NCBI GenBank assembly: GCA_033297075.1
Contig: MU858113.1
Location: 1-64,000, forward strand
DNA from: Rhypophila decipiens
Taxonomy: Eukaryota; Ascomycota; Sordariomycetes; Sordariales; Naviculisporaceae
DNA length: 64,000 bases
Direction: 5' to 3'
Shown here piece after piece: positions 10,936 through 23,600 of this stretch. Under the pieces are notes generated by a model. That model did not search any database, was not told the DNA's origin, and saw only the letters and a program-made list of their open reading frames with translations. Positions within the stretch are counted from its first letter, which is position 1. Every line of letters begins with the position of its first letter. The translations under genes were made by a program, and so were the position numbers.

Positions 10936-11868
10936 AGTCGGAGTAGCCCCACTCTGGAGATTCGACCTGGGGGTGGAACCAGTCCTCGACATCCGGTGGT
11001 GCGCACTGGTCATTCTCCCTAGCGTCCTAGAACCGATGCGGCGTGCCATGCAGATACTTTCTCGCATGAGCAAGCTGTATCTCCGAACCGGGCTCGTCAG
11101 CTTCCACACTGGCCTCCATCTGAAAGCTCTAGAAAAACGAGGTTGCCCCCCTTGTAGAGGTGCTTCCCTTGCCCGAAGGTGGTAGACTGGGCGTGGGCGG
11201 CGGTGATGGTGGATCTCGGGCAAAGTGGCCCTTGATGCAACCGGCCCGACCGCTTCAGGGGGGTTGGCGAGAGCGAACATTATCCGCTCTTGGGCAAGGA
11301 TGTGCGGGTATTTGGTGCCAAAGGCTCCATCATCTGATAAGCGTCCTTCAGATTCTGGTTGACAGACTTGTTCAGCCCGACACAGTTTGAAGCCGGCGAG
11401 GCTGATGGAGCGGTCCAGCCCTCTTAAGACTCGTCTGTGTCCGATGGAAGTGTCAGCATATGAATGATGACGATGATAGATCTAGACCCCAGACTAACAT
11501 GCACTGCACCTTGTTACTTTTATGGACTGCCACCAGGACGGTGGCCAGGGAAGTCGGAATCCGCCAAGGACTGTGTAGCAATCCACATGCTGAATGTTCT
11601 CGCCCTGAGATGGATGGTGCTCTGAATTCCGATGCTGAGAAAACGCCCTTTTAGATCGGTTACCAAGTTGGGTTCGGTTAAAATGTAAACTGCACGTTGT
11701 TGGCGTACACCATGCGGCTTCATCAACCGAGTGCGTGACGATTCTTTCGACCTCGGAATGAAAGCACACCTGGTTCGATTGGTGAACAACTCCACGTTGG
11801 TGAACAAGTCGACCGGCAGCAATTCATGTTGCGCCTTATAGACCCAGTTCATCACTCCCCGATACCCA
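10936..11868. other. mosaic region, no intact gene
   Basis: ORFs on both strands overlap and none shows a domain. Coding-like stretches are short and change frame, consistent with gene debris next to the SmB and RRM fragments. Confidence 0.5.
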
Positions 11869-12110
11869 CTAACATTTAATCGCTGAACTGCACCCGTGCT
11901 CCGTTTTTGGCACCAATTGGAGCTGGACAAACTCGAGCTCACCGAACGGCGAGACGACAGCGCGAAGGTCCTCCCCTGTGATGCTGAAGCGGATATTTCC
12001 GACATGGAGTCGATGGACCGGCACCTGATTGGGGTGGCTGGATGAAGCCTCGGCGCGAACTTGACGGTTCTTCACGGCTTCGGAGCGAAGAAGTTGCGCG
12101 GCTTTTCGTG
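11869..12110 (-). pseudogene. RRM fragment of an Rsd1/RBM39-like splicing factor
   Basis: Minus strand, one frame reads VKNRQVRAEASSSHPNQVP, then VHRLHVGNIRFSITGEDLRA and VVSPFGELEFVQLQ before it degrades and stops. The sequence LHVGNIRFSIT...FGELEFVQLQ is the start of the second RRM of Rsd1/RBM39 (RNP2 motif LYVGNI, then the helix and strand), and KNRQVR...HPNQVP matches the linker before that RRM. The RNP1 half of the RRM is missing. Further upstream on the same strand (about 12586-12534) an Arg/Asp-rich stretch RRRRDRDRNYDHE is reminiscent of the RS-like N-terminus of the same family, but the first RRM between them cannot be recognised. Confidence 0.65.
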
Positions 12111-13898
12111 CTGCTCGGGGCTGGTGTAGCCCTTTCTGTCATGTGTTAGTTTCCGTCGCCTTGAGACTCTAAGATAGAAGACAAGATTTCGGTGTAGGCC
12201 TTGCCAAGGTGGGGAATGCCTGTGAGGTGTAGCAAGTGGCAAAGAAAATGGCCTTCTTCTGGGTGCTTGTCTCGCTGAGATGGATTTTTCGCCTTGAAGA
12301 AGACTTTCAATTCCTGATGGCTGGGAAATGCCGTATGGGACTCGGGGATACGCATAACGAGCATTTCTTACTAATTCTGCTTGTGAGATCTGGTCGCGAC
12401 ACGCGGTCCCGAAATCAGCCCCCGGTCGCGAGGTTCGCAGCGTGACGTGGGCATTGTTCGCAATGTTTCTTTCTTTGAATAGGTACCCGATTTTCAGGCG
12501 AGATCTAATCTTATCCGCAAAACAATTAGAGCTCTCGTGGTCGTAGTTGCGGTCGCGGTCGCGTCTTCGTCTTTCGAGATGGCTTTGGGGATAGTCTGGG
12601 GATATTGGGACCTGAAGGTTGATTCTCGTCAGCGACAATGAATGTATGTGTTGAAAAGATGGAGATCAGCCTTCTCAACTTTAAAAGGAGATCTTGACGT
12701 GATACCAATGGCTGTTGGTGTTATGGATCAAAGGGATAAAGCCTTGAAAGTAGAATTGAAATGATTGAAATTTTGGTGTTGCCAAGAAAGGAAAAATGAG
12801 AAAGTTTTCGTGTTTGGTACGGCTGGCCTAGCAAATGCTGAGATGGCTGCCAAGAGTTGTGAACACACCGCGTCTATGCTCGCAATTCTATGCCTCAAGT
12901 GCTCCAAATGAACGAAAGTCTCTTCATGAGAGAGACAGTCCAAGTTCAATCAAAGATAAGAACCTGCAATCCACGAGCTTGGCGTGATAGCAACGCGTCG
13001 CGCGGGTACGTCATTGACATAGGCAAATTCGCACAACACCATCGCCAGTCATCAAAACCTTGCAACAGAAGACACTGCAACCAACCAAATCTGGAAGATA
13101 TTGTCCGAGTGGCGTAAGCATGTCAGAGAAAAAGTCCCTCGTCGAACTACCGAGATCACAACCGATGCCCCGTTGCCTACTGAGAACCCAATCCGTCAAC
13201 CCGCCGTCGAGATGCCGGCATCTATACACATTGTTCCCTCTGTGCCAACGGAAGAGGAGGACCTACGTGCGCGCACTTGTCGACAGGGGCGACACCCTCC
13301 CCCCCTCCCACACACACCAGCACGTCGCTACCCGACCATTACCCTCAACTATGATTGTGAAGTAGCTGCCCAACGCTTCTTACAAGAGAGTATAGATAAT
13401 GATACGGAGGAGGAAGACAACGAGGACGGACGCGAAAAAAAGCGATGAAATGTGTTGCCCAAGGAGGAGGAAAATAGAGAGTGAAGAAACCGAAGATAAG
13501 GATATGATAGACTACTGTACCGACAATAAGTTAAAGATAAGTTTCACATTACATTGTATATGTTCGAAATAAGTTTTGATGATGTAAAATAAGGGCACTC
13601 AATCTCTTACATTCCGACCATAGTGGTCTGTAGCGATAGCACCGTTCCTGCTTCTAAGGACGTTACCTGTGGGAGCGGGTCGTCCGAGCCGGCCGTGAGG
13701 TAGTGGGGGACCTTGCCGATGGTCAACAGCCAACGCTTCGGCATACTGCGCGTTTGGTGGAGAAATTCGCGCCGTCGGTTGGAAAGCGATGAGAAGTATC
13801 TGGAAAACCGACTGAAGCTACAAGCCCTCGAGAAGGATTGCTGGCTCATCAGACCACAAGCACAAATCAAAACATGTAATCACATTCAAATTCAAATC
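12111..13898. other. mosaic region, no intact gene
   Basis: Contains possible remnants of the Rsd1-like gene (12586-12534, minus), a 115-codon ORF at 13101-13448 (+) that carries the 38-bp shared module and ends in an acidic tail (TEEEDNEDGREKKR), and a short coding-like stretch at 13713-13870 (+). None shows a recognisable domain or complete structure. Confidence 0.45.
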
Positions 13899-14294
13899 AC
13901 TCTCCATGTCACCACCAAAGGCGGCGATCACAGTAGGGAACTAGGTCCCCGGAAAAAGCACAACCCAAAGGTTGGCAAAACCCATAGCTTCAAGATAGAT
14001 AGGTCGGCTGTTGTCACTGAGGGGAGCGTGCAAATGCCCGGCCCTCCCGATTCCCACTGAGTCATGTTAGTAAACAGGGGAGGAATGCTCACCACCAGAG
14101 AAGCATGCGGATTGCTGTCGAGAGAAGGCGTGATGAAGAAGTGGAAGAAGGAAGAAGTTGAGATTTCTTGCGCGAGAACCGACTTATTTATACTTGCCCG
14201 GTCTGGTCTATGCTGGTCTGTGCACCCACTGCTTTTTCTCCACATTTTCTTTTTCTGTCCGTGCACCCAGTAGGACGTGTGGATACTCACGTGA
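13899..14294 (-). repeat. dispersed promoter-plus-box element, copy A
   Basis: Read on the minus strand: CACGTG at 14288-14293, GTGCAC at 14261-14266 and again at 14220-14225, TATAAATA at 14192-14185, a CT-rich leader, then the conserved block at 13935-13899 with core CGCCTTTGGTGG followed by CATGGAGA. Copy A lacks the T-run that precedes the block in the other three. Order and spacing match copies B, C and D. Confidence 0.7.
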
Positions 14295-15747
14295 ACTGCT
14301 GTGGCTTAAACAGATTTTGACAGGGCTACGGGGGGTTCCGGGGGAAGGAGCGGACGGGGAGGGGGTCAGCTGGAGACTGGGCAGGGGTCTTGCCTTCGTG
14401 TGACTGGTGGGGAGACGATGGGGGGAGCTGGTTGAGCTCTTGGGAGTTTCCCGTGGTGCTGGGATGACAGGGGAGAAGGGTCAGGGTGGGGTTGACTGCT
14501 AGAGGGCATGAGTGAGGCTCGAGATGGCTTGTCATCGTCGCCTATCGATGCTGGCCGTGATTTTTGACGCGTTATTGGAGACTCGTATGACCACGGCCAG
14601 CCATGGACAAAAGTAGACACCAACATGGCCATGTAGACAGCAATATGCAGCAGTAGATGTTTATTAGACCCGTTCTCAATGGACGACGGCGTGCCATGAA
14701 TCACTATTCTTTCTTTGGTTCAAACAAACCACACTCTCCTGATAAGCAAAATCATCATCTAACGAGAATCGCAGCATCATGACCCACCCACAGAACTCGT
14801 TCGCAAGGCGACCGAGCCTGTCCCAAAACTTCCTCCATCTTCAGCCTCGTCTTGCTTGTATTTATCTCGTCACGACCTGGTAAAAAAAACCCCCAAGATC
14901 ATTACCGACTTAGTTTCAGTCACCCAGGACGATTAAGGCATCTTTCAATATTTTCAGCCTCTCGCATAACGCAGAATACATGCGCAAGTCGAATCTGAAC
15001 GGTGGAGTCGAGGTCACAGATCACCGTTGTCCTTTGGCTGGACTTTTAAACACACTGCCGATGCTTTAGGAACTGACCACCAGTTACTTCTCAAGCCACT
15101 GCGCAATACCCGACTCTTTGTTCATAGTCCCGCTTGACATTCTTTCTTGCCGTTATCGTACAGCGGTCCCGGGCCTCAGCTGTGGAAAGGTGATTACAAC
15201 TAAACGAAGTCCCTGGTTATAGACGACGTCAGGAACAGCGACGCAAACAATGAGTCCTCCCCATATTTCCTTCGACCCTCATGTTGAGAAACAGCATCGC
15301 ATATTAAATCCTTTAGTTCTGCCTGGCTGCCAACGCTTGACACGAACTTGGCGCAAAACTCATGTCATGCTTCATTGCCTCAGGGAAGGTTGCGAACCGG
15401 AATGGATTTACCACCAAAGCCTTCGAAGCCGAACCTCGAGAAACTCAGAATAGACACGAGGGCTGCTGCGCGCTTGACAGTCGGGGGACACAGTTATACT
15501 ACGCAAGGCGCAATGAAGCAAATAAACGGCCAGTCTTTCTCTTTTAACTCGTCTCATCACATGTTGCGATATATCTACCTCATGTCTGATGGATGCGCAA
15601 CCAAGTACAGTAGGCCATGCACATTACATACCTACCTCACCCTTCCTCCACAAGCCATCCCTCATTCCCATAGACCAGATGTCCTTTACCACCGCAGGCT
15701 ACATTACGCAGCGCCCAAGCCTTCTGCCCAAGTTATTCCAACCCACC
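14295..15747. other. intergenic region without a supported gene
   Basis: Only overlapping short ORFs, none with a domain. The right part is the 3' region of the LysM gene. Confidence 0.55.
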
Positions 15748-17042
15748 TCAAAGAACAGCAACACAAGCCCAAGTCCCCGCCCAGAGCGTGGTACAATCCT
15801 TCTTGGCCCCTTGGTTCCAACTGATGAACTTGTCAACGGTGATTCCGAATCTGCCGGCGATATTCTCGCATGTATCGCCGTCTTTGACAAAGTAAAAGGT
15901 TTTGCAGTTGGGTGTTAGGCCATTTTGGGTCGGGCTGGGTGTGCTGATTCCGTTTCCTGTTGGTTTTGTTGGAGACTGGATGCATGTTGATGGGGGGAGG
16001 GTTACTTGGATTGTTACTTTTTGGGTTATCGTTGCTGTTACCGTTGTCGTTCGGACTACGGTGGTTGTTGTGGTTGAGATGATGGTTGCTGTTGCTGTTG
16101 CTGTGTTTACTCGTGTTGTGGTTGCGGTTGAGATAATGGTTGCTGTTGCGGTTGTTGTGCGAACGGTTGTGGCTGTTATTGTTGAGGGGGATATCGAGAC
16201 GGAGACTGCAACAGCCGTGAGAGTGCGAGTTGTCGGGACGAGCTGGGTCGCTGTTGTCGTGATGGGCACTGTGACTGGGATGGAGGACACTTGGCCGGGC
16301 AGAGTCGTCACGCGGGTCGAGATAGCAGTGACGGTTACTGGGGCAAGCGTGGCTGGCGGGAGAGTTACCGTGTTGAGGACGGTGCGGATGCTGATGCTCA
16401 CGGATGTCACTGTCACTGGCGCCGGTGTGGGAGCTGCCTCTGTTGATACGGTAGTTACAGTCACTGGCACGACAGGTTCGGGGGTTTGGATCTCAGTAGA
16501 TAGCAACGTGACGGTGACGGGCGGAGGAGCCGGGGCTTCTAGTATGCTCGTAGAAATAACGGTCACCGTCGCTGGCTCTGGAGCTGGTCCGAGATGCTGG
16601 TCGTCGAGGACAGACAGACAGTAAGATTGGTTGGCTTGCATGTGGCAGGATTCTAAACTGAGGGATGGGTTCTGGGTCAGTTAGTGTGAGTTGGTGGTTC
16701 AGCTTTGAAATAATTGTGCAGCGGTCCTCCAAGCCCTGCGTTCGTGATCTTTGTCATGCGCCAGCGTGAGTTGGTACGAATCCTTGAACCTACCCAGTAC
16801 ACGAAATCCTGTAGCGAAACACCGTGGAGGATCTCAATCTCTTCGCATGACCATGCCGGTGTGACATCCTCATTGTCGAACCACCATGCGCAGTGCTTGG
16901 CCGTGTCGGGGTCGAAAGGAAACGCAGGGATGGACTTTGCTTTGGCGCGAGTAAGATGTGAGGCCCCATGTGGTGGAGTCAAGCTGGCCGCGGCCGCTAC
17001 ACTCAAGAGAGTGAACGTGGTCGACAGAGAGAAGTTCATCAT
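15748..17042 (-). CDS. secreted LysM protein with long Thr/Val-rich linker
   Basis: Two exons on the minus strand, 17042-16794 and 16671-15748 (GTAGGT donor, CCCAG acceptor), encode 390 residues. A signal peptide is evident (MMNFSLSTTFTLLSVAAAASLT). The splice completes the first LysM-type module: CAWWFDNEDVTPAWSCEEI, then HGVSLQDFVYW joined to NPSLSLESCHMQANQSYC. A long low-complexity linker of about 180 residues, rich in VTVT and related repeats, follows. The C-terminus is a second LysM: YFVKDGDTCENIAGRFGI, VDKFISWNQGAKKDCTTLW. Fungal LysM proteins bind chitin and often shield hyphae from host recognition; that role is inferred from the family. The linker is unusually long for a small LysM effector and may be a heavily glycosylated stalk. 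Confidence 0.88.
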
Positions 17043-20000
17043 CGTACTTGGGTTCCTGGAACTCGGCCGAGATTGGGATGCAGCCTCAAACAAAGAGCGC
17101 CGACATCTGCTCTCAGTCCGGTGACCATCCTGTTATATACAACTGGAACAAGCAGTGTGGCCATCTTTCTTATGCCAAGCCTTGGACTCGAACAATGTTG
17201 GGCGATGTGAAGGAAATGTGCGAGGAAAAGGTAACCGAGATTTTGTCGAGTCGTTGGCAGCGCGTGCCGCGGCAATATAGGGCTGCAGGTTTGTAGATTA
17301 AACGGTAAATTAGCGCAAAGTCCAGACAGCTTCTCTCCATGGGATAGTACACAGGGGGGCAATATGGAGCTGACTGCTTTGACCTCAGGGTCCCAATGAC
17401 GTGTCAAACGACACCTGCAGTGCCACGGTCTCTTTCTCTGATCATGATCTCCGGCTTACCAAACAAGGGCCGACTTGCAGCGTGTAATTTCGTTGTCGAA
17501 TGGGGTAAATGGCTGTTTGGGAAGATGCACGACGTAAGCTGGATAAAGGCTTTTTTTGAGAGAACACACAAGCTCCATAACCGTTGGCCATCTCGCTTCA
17601 GAGAATGCTGACTTCTTGGCACCGAGATCAAATTTTGTTGGCGCGTATGGAGGAAAGAATGTGCAGGCGGGGAATTATGTGTGTTGCACGAGTCACGTAG
17701 ACATGGTGTCACATTTTTGTTGGATACCGACCTAGGTAGTCTAAATCGCAAATCAGTCATCCACAGTCCTGGGACCCAAGCCCCAAAAACAAAACTGTAG
17801 CGGACCCCTGAATGTGTATCTTATCCCTTTTATCTCCATCTTTCCTACCGGGGCGATGACTGATTCTTTTGGCATCATTTGCAGTTTTTCAACACAACAA
17901 GATGAATACTGGTCGCCTTCTACCTTTCTCAACACATCCCAGCCTGCGCTGGTCGCGCATGGAATCTCGCAAGTGGCAAGATGATACACTTGCATGTTTT
18001 GCAGGCACACATTCCTGACTGGACATGCCTTGCAGGATCGAAAAAGCCTGCTCGTGAGCCCAACGAGGCTTTATCATGGGATCTGAGCTAACGTAAAGGC
18101 TTTATGGCGGTTCGTCAATCCGATACGGTCGCTTCAAATTTACAAGGGACTGTTCACGAATTTTCCTGAATAACTATCTCTTGTGATGAAAAGCAGAGAA
18201 CTCTCTTCAGTTAGTGGAGAGGTAAAAATAACTGCTTGACAAAAGTCACCGTGGTGGAAAGTGGACTGAGAATATGTTATTATCGTCGATTAGTGACGCC
18301 TATATAATCTCGGACAGAGACCAGGATTTACTTGCAGTATTACCTTTGATTTGGTCACCCTGCTACTGCTGTGCGTGCAGTAGGAGGGACGTCGTCGTCT
18401 GAGTCGTTGATTCCTTTTAACTCTTGTTTCGTAGGATCCGTATTAACCCATCTTCTCCCCGCGCTTTATAATATAGGCTAACCACGGTCTCGAGCTATTA
18501 GTTTTTTCGCCCTTGGGTCGACTCGTGAGAAATAGTTCATCCAATTTTTGCGTCGATGTAGTTGTGGAAAAGTGGTCTGCATTTTGGAACTCCCTTGGCC
18601 CTAACTAATCCATTGTCTCTTTTTGACCTTGAAGGGCTTGTTGGTATCGCCTGAAATGTATTCAGCAACGATACAACAATCGGATAAATCGACTCGAGTA
18701 TGAATGGGGTTGACGATTGATGAGTTTTCCTGTCCAATGCTGGTTTTCTTCTCCGGGGAGGGGGATTGTGATCGAGACCTCGAACGTGTGATTGTGTCCT
18801 GGTCGTTGACGATCTCTACGTCAGGGTTTACCCTGAACGAACTCATGTTTACCACGATGCTTGCTCGTAAAGTAATGCTAAATGTTATTGTAAGGGCTAC
18901 CGAGTACCTTTTGGCGATCAGCTGGTAGAGGTGATAGGCCCGCCACCCAGCAGCGCACTCAGGGGAAGAGGGGGAGTCGGCCTACGATTCGACAGGTCCT
19001 CGGTTGACTTGGACGAAAAATGCCGCAATGGCAGGGTAATTATCGCGCCGGGAACGGGGGTGCTTATAGTTGCCGCAGCCGGGGTTGTGGAGGAAGTTGC
19101 CGCGGTCTTCTCGTGTAGATTCCTTGCACCGAGGAGGGCATTCTCGGCATCGTGTCTATCACGGTGGGCTAGGAAGTGGAAGAGCTGGTGATCGTGAACA
19201 TGTTGAACCAACGATGTCCGTAACTTGTTAGACTGCTCCTGCTCAGGTAATTTATAATTAAGAACATCACAAGCTGTGTGGAAGTCTTTGTTCTGTCTTG
19301 GTCTTGAAGACAGAAGTGGCTGTCTGTAAAGATATGGTGGCAATGTACACACATCAGCAAGGAAGAGTTTCTCTGTTCATTCAGAGAGGCTGTTTTTGCC
19401 TCGATCACAGAACAGAATATCCAGGGGGCTTTGCCGGAGCCGGTCTTATACCGTAATTATGTCCCAAAGAGGGTGAGATCTAAGCTGGATGTGCGCATTC
19501 GGACCCCGACACCCCTACCCTCAAGTTTCCCTTGCATGATGGTTGGCCCACGCAGTGTTATATTGAGTGGGCTCGGGATCGATTGATCTTGTCAACGGTC
19601 GTGCTGCAGTTCTGACGCGGCACCTCATAGCCGAGTCGACATCTTGAGAACAGGGCTGGACCGTAACATGACTTCATTCGTGTGTGAATCGCTTTACCTG
19701 GGTAGGAATCTGGGTCGATTCGGCGCATTTATCTACCCGGGTAGCTCTTGGTTCGGGCTTAGCGTATCCAGAAAATGCAAGATTCATAGCTAAACTCGGC
19801 AGCCACCTTTTGATGTATAAAGTGGGAAAGGCAAATATCAGAGGGGAGACATGGAAAGTACTGATGCTGCAATACACAACTGAGCGTAAACATGCCGGCT
19901 CATATTTTATTGGCTGATGCTCAAGTTCCGGGGCAACACAGGCTGACGGATTATGGCCAGAGGATGGGCAGCCAGGTCACAAAGACTATTTGCATGAGAA

Positions 20001-20141
20001 AGACAGGGTACTTAGGAACCTAAATATGACTACCATAACTAACGTTACCTAAACAGAGTGTGAGGGATGTTCCGACTAGAGACGACATGGAAGAGACAGC
20101 AGTTTGTGGTTTCCATGGTTAAGAGAAACCCTCTCCTACGG
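17043..20141. other. gene-poor region
   Basis: No supported gene on either strand over about 3 kb. ORFs are short (up to 144 codons at 18918-19352, minus) and lack domains, signal peptides or coherent splicing. The first few hundred bases hold the promoter of the LysM gene. Confidence 0.5.
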
Positions 20142-20668
20142 TTAAGCGACGCATTCTCCCACGGTGTCTTCCTCATTGAGGGTTCGACACTGTATCTCTC
20201 TCCCACTCCGGGTGCAGCAAGGCAGGCCGCCCACAACGCAATCTTCATTATAAGGAACGCACGTAGGAACAGGGTCGCACACGCCGTTTGTGCATGTAGT
20301 TGGGCACTGATGCCATACCGTTAATTAGCATGCGGACATAATGCGGCCGTCTAGGGGGCGAAGGGACTCACAGCATTGCCGCAGGATCCGCAGTTGTTGG
20401 GGTCGGAGCCAGTATCGACACAAGCGCCCGAGCAGAATTTCTTGGCCGGGTTGCTTGAAGAAGGACCACACTCATAGCAAGGCCCCGTGTGGTGGGCAGC
20501 CGGCGCAATGCAGACGTAGCCAGGATGGGCGTAGTGGAGCTTGCACCACACTACGCAAGCAACTAGAGCAGTGAGGTCGCGAGTCTCGAGCTCAGGGACT
20601 GGGTGGGTGACCAGAGCGGAGGATAGAGTGGCCAAGAAGAGGGAGGTGAAGATGAAGAATCTGGCCAT
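20142..20668 (-). CDS. small cysteine-rich secreted protein
   Basis: Two exons on the minus strand, 20668-20372 and 20306-20142 (GTGAGT donor, ATCAG acceptor, 65-nt intron), encode 153 residues. Residues 1-18 are a signal peptide (MARFFIFTSLFLATLSSA). The mature part has about 18 Cys, including the run CVDTGSDPNNCGSCGNAC, completed exactly at the splice, and CTNGVC after it. CVDTxSDPxNCGxCGNxC is a recurrent motif of Stig1-like and other secreted fungal Cys-rich proteins. The second exon continues with CVPYNEDCVVGGLPCC, a knottin-like spacing. Secretion and disulphide stabilisation are likely; an effector or antimicrobial role is only a possibility. Confidence 0.82.
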
Positions 20669-23600
20669 GGTTGGAGATTGCTTGATGGAAAGTGACTTGG
20701 TCTGATCAATTTTGAGGTCTGCTGAAGTTTTGAGTGGATTGTGAGCGAGGAGTCTGAGGTGATGTTGAGGAGAGCACACGAAGATGGAGCAACATTGTCC
20801 TTCTTATACCTGGATTAACAGGAACTGAAGTTGAGCTTCCGGTCTCTATTTCCAAGCCGGCGACCGGTGATCGCAGAAGCACAAGCCCTGCGGAGATTCT
20901 TTAAAGGATGGGAGTCAAATCAATCCTGTTCCACAGAAAGAGACAATATAAGCGAGCAAATTCTGAGTGGCTGCCAGCCAAAAGAATTTAGACTCAGAGA
21001 ACTTGAACCCAACGGGCTAGCCGGACCTGTGCCGTCAATCACAATCTTGCCACACCCAGCTAATCGGATTCCCAGCATACGCGCCGGGGCTTGAGTCATT
21101 TTTACTTTGGCAGGAGAACATGTTTCGGTTCATAGGTTTATGTTGGCACTGAATGGTCTGGCTGATATTAGTTATGGGTGTGAATTATTGTAATTTGTGC
21201 CAAGAGAATCCCCTTCTATGAAGTGTGTCTCTGAGTGATTTCTGTCTCGTAATTATATCGTAATTACAGAGAAACGCGAAGCCTGGTTTCTTAACACCGT
21301 AGCCTCCATGAGACTTCAATGGATGTTGCCATAATCTGAAGTGTTACAACATATGAGTTCCAGCGTTTTGTCATTAGATTCCGAGTCCACGGCTAGGACC
21401 CCCATATTTGGGGAACCATGGACAGGGGATGCCCAAAGAGGTAATTAGTTCGTCTTTCCGAGACAATTGGAGCAAGCTTTCGGATATAAGCTACTGCATA
21501 CCAGAAGATGGTGTCCTGGGTCAGCTGAACCTAAAGCCACAAATCTGCAGAGAACCTTTCAGAGTACTCATCGAGACAACCATCCCATTTCATCGACATA
21601 CCGGTTTCTGTCACCGGCAACCGATGCAGCTTTGTGATCCGTGCACAATATGGTGAATCGAGCCAATAGAGCAGCAGCCTTTACTGCTTCATCCAGACGC
21701 TGAGCTGTGCTCGGTATCTTGGCAGCTGGACTTTGGCAGGCGAGAGTGCACAGATTACAAAAGTGCATCGGTCAAGAGGAACCGGTACCTAGTGAAAAGA
21801 AGTAGGTAACCGCCTAGTACCATATACCTCAAAAATACAATACCAAGAGTCCATCAGGTAAATGCATGTCGGCTGGGGTCATGGTCAGCCTGCATATAAC
21901 CCTAGATCTGTTACCAAGGATCGCTCGGGATGACGTATAAGATCTTGCAGCAGAAATCTAATTCAGATGTCGAAAGCTAAGGAGGTGGAGAGGGAATTAA
22001 GAACGATGTTTCGGGAAGGCTAAAGACGCTGAAGAAATTGTTTTTTAGAGCATAGACGAAGTTGCAAGCGCGCTAGTCGCTGGCAAACATGATAATCCAC
22101 ACACAAGCTCCCTCGACTTTGATAAAAAAGGGCATTTTTAGCTTCAACAAGCCACCATGCGGCCATTTCTTTTTTGTATTCAAAAGAGCTAAGAGGGGTG
22201 ATGTGTATGTGCATCTCTACTAGCGCAAAGCGATGCAAGCTGGAAAACCAATACTCTGTGCATCGGGCCGAGACTGGGACTAGAGGCAGTTAGCAAGCCG
22301 TGCAAGCTAAGTCTAAGCATAGAGGCCTCGACCGACACAATATCCTGCAAACCCATTGATAGAAAATTTCAGCCTCCCTCTTACGTACATTTTTAAATCA
22401 TCAGCTCGACCTACGAGTCCTACGCACCCCACCTTTTTTTCGAATTGAGTTGAAGCATGTTCAACCGAGCTGCGTCGAGGCGGCTTGCTTGGCAACGATC
22501 TTCGACCGCATACACTCATCGCTCAAAGGCCTAGACCTAAAAGGGCGCGGGCCCTCCAATGAATGGGTGTGGGGAGCAATCCATACAACACTGATGAATG
22601 GAAGTGGGCGTTCTCATCACCGTCGTACAGAAAAACAAAGAGTCCATTGCCACGGAGCCCGATCCTTGGTTGGAAAGCCTATGTGGTACAACTGTGGGAA
22701 TATCCTACTTCTTGCTAGAAGAGGCCGTCCACTCGCACCCCCCATGCTGGTCTTCAAGTTCTCGACACCGCGCAGGTGGATTTTTCAAGAGCCCACCCCA
22801 TGGTTGGAAATCGATCGGCTGATCGATCTCATCGCCGATCGCCACGTACATACGTGGTGTCAGGGGTCATTAGAGTAGTGCGTGTCGGTTCTTTCGCCAG
22901 AAGCGTCTGCCAAAACATCTTTGTAAGCCACAAGGCAGCCACACGCGACAGCGGCGCGCTACAACGGGTTATGCAACTGACTTGAAGAAAAGGAACCGAG
23001 CGGCCAAGTCGAATTCGAATTCACCTCTGCACCGTTTGTAGCCGTTTCCATCCACTATGGACTCGTTTGATGAAGAGGTCAGGCCTGGAATAGATAGAGG
23101 ATGACTCCTCAGCGGCGTTGCCTTTCGAGCCGCCAACCTGTTCAGCCTCGACAAGATATGCACCCAGCAGGTTTCCAGATTACGGGGTTTGGACAAACTG
23201 ATCAATCTGAGCGGTCCCCCGGCTTCACGATATGTGATAACCCACTGAACCAAACGCCCAAAAGATGACATGCACAACCCCGAAAGGCGTGCTCGGCTCA
23301 GTGGTATATATGGATGGATGGATGGATCCGCCCAACAATACGGTACAACCCTTGTCGAGAGCGGATATGGTGGTGGCAATTCGCATTCAGAAAGAAGGAC
23401 AGTATGTTACAATCCAACAAGATTGTATGGGATGTGTGAGAAATGTCTTATCCGTAACAAGCCGAAGACCACACATTACGTCTTCATGGCTTCAACCGGC
23501 GGAAGCATTATCTGTAATATACCAGCTCTTCCTCTTGGTCTGCTTAAAGGGGACAATTGGAGGCACGTCCTTCGACTGGTAGCCAGGATCACCGTGCATG

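Noticed and set aside
15902..16624. 240-codon plus-strand ORF rich in Val and Thr
   Set aside because: Antisense to the low-complexity linker of the LysM protein; repetitive sequence keeps the frame open.
18918..19352. 144-codon minus-strand ORF
   Set aside because: Composition changes along its length and no family is suggested.
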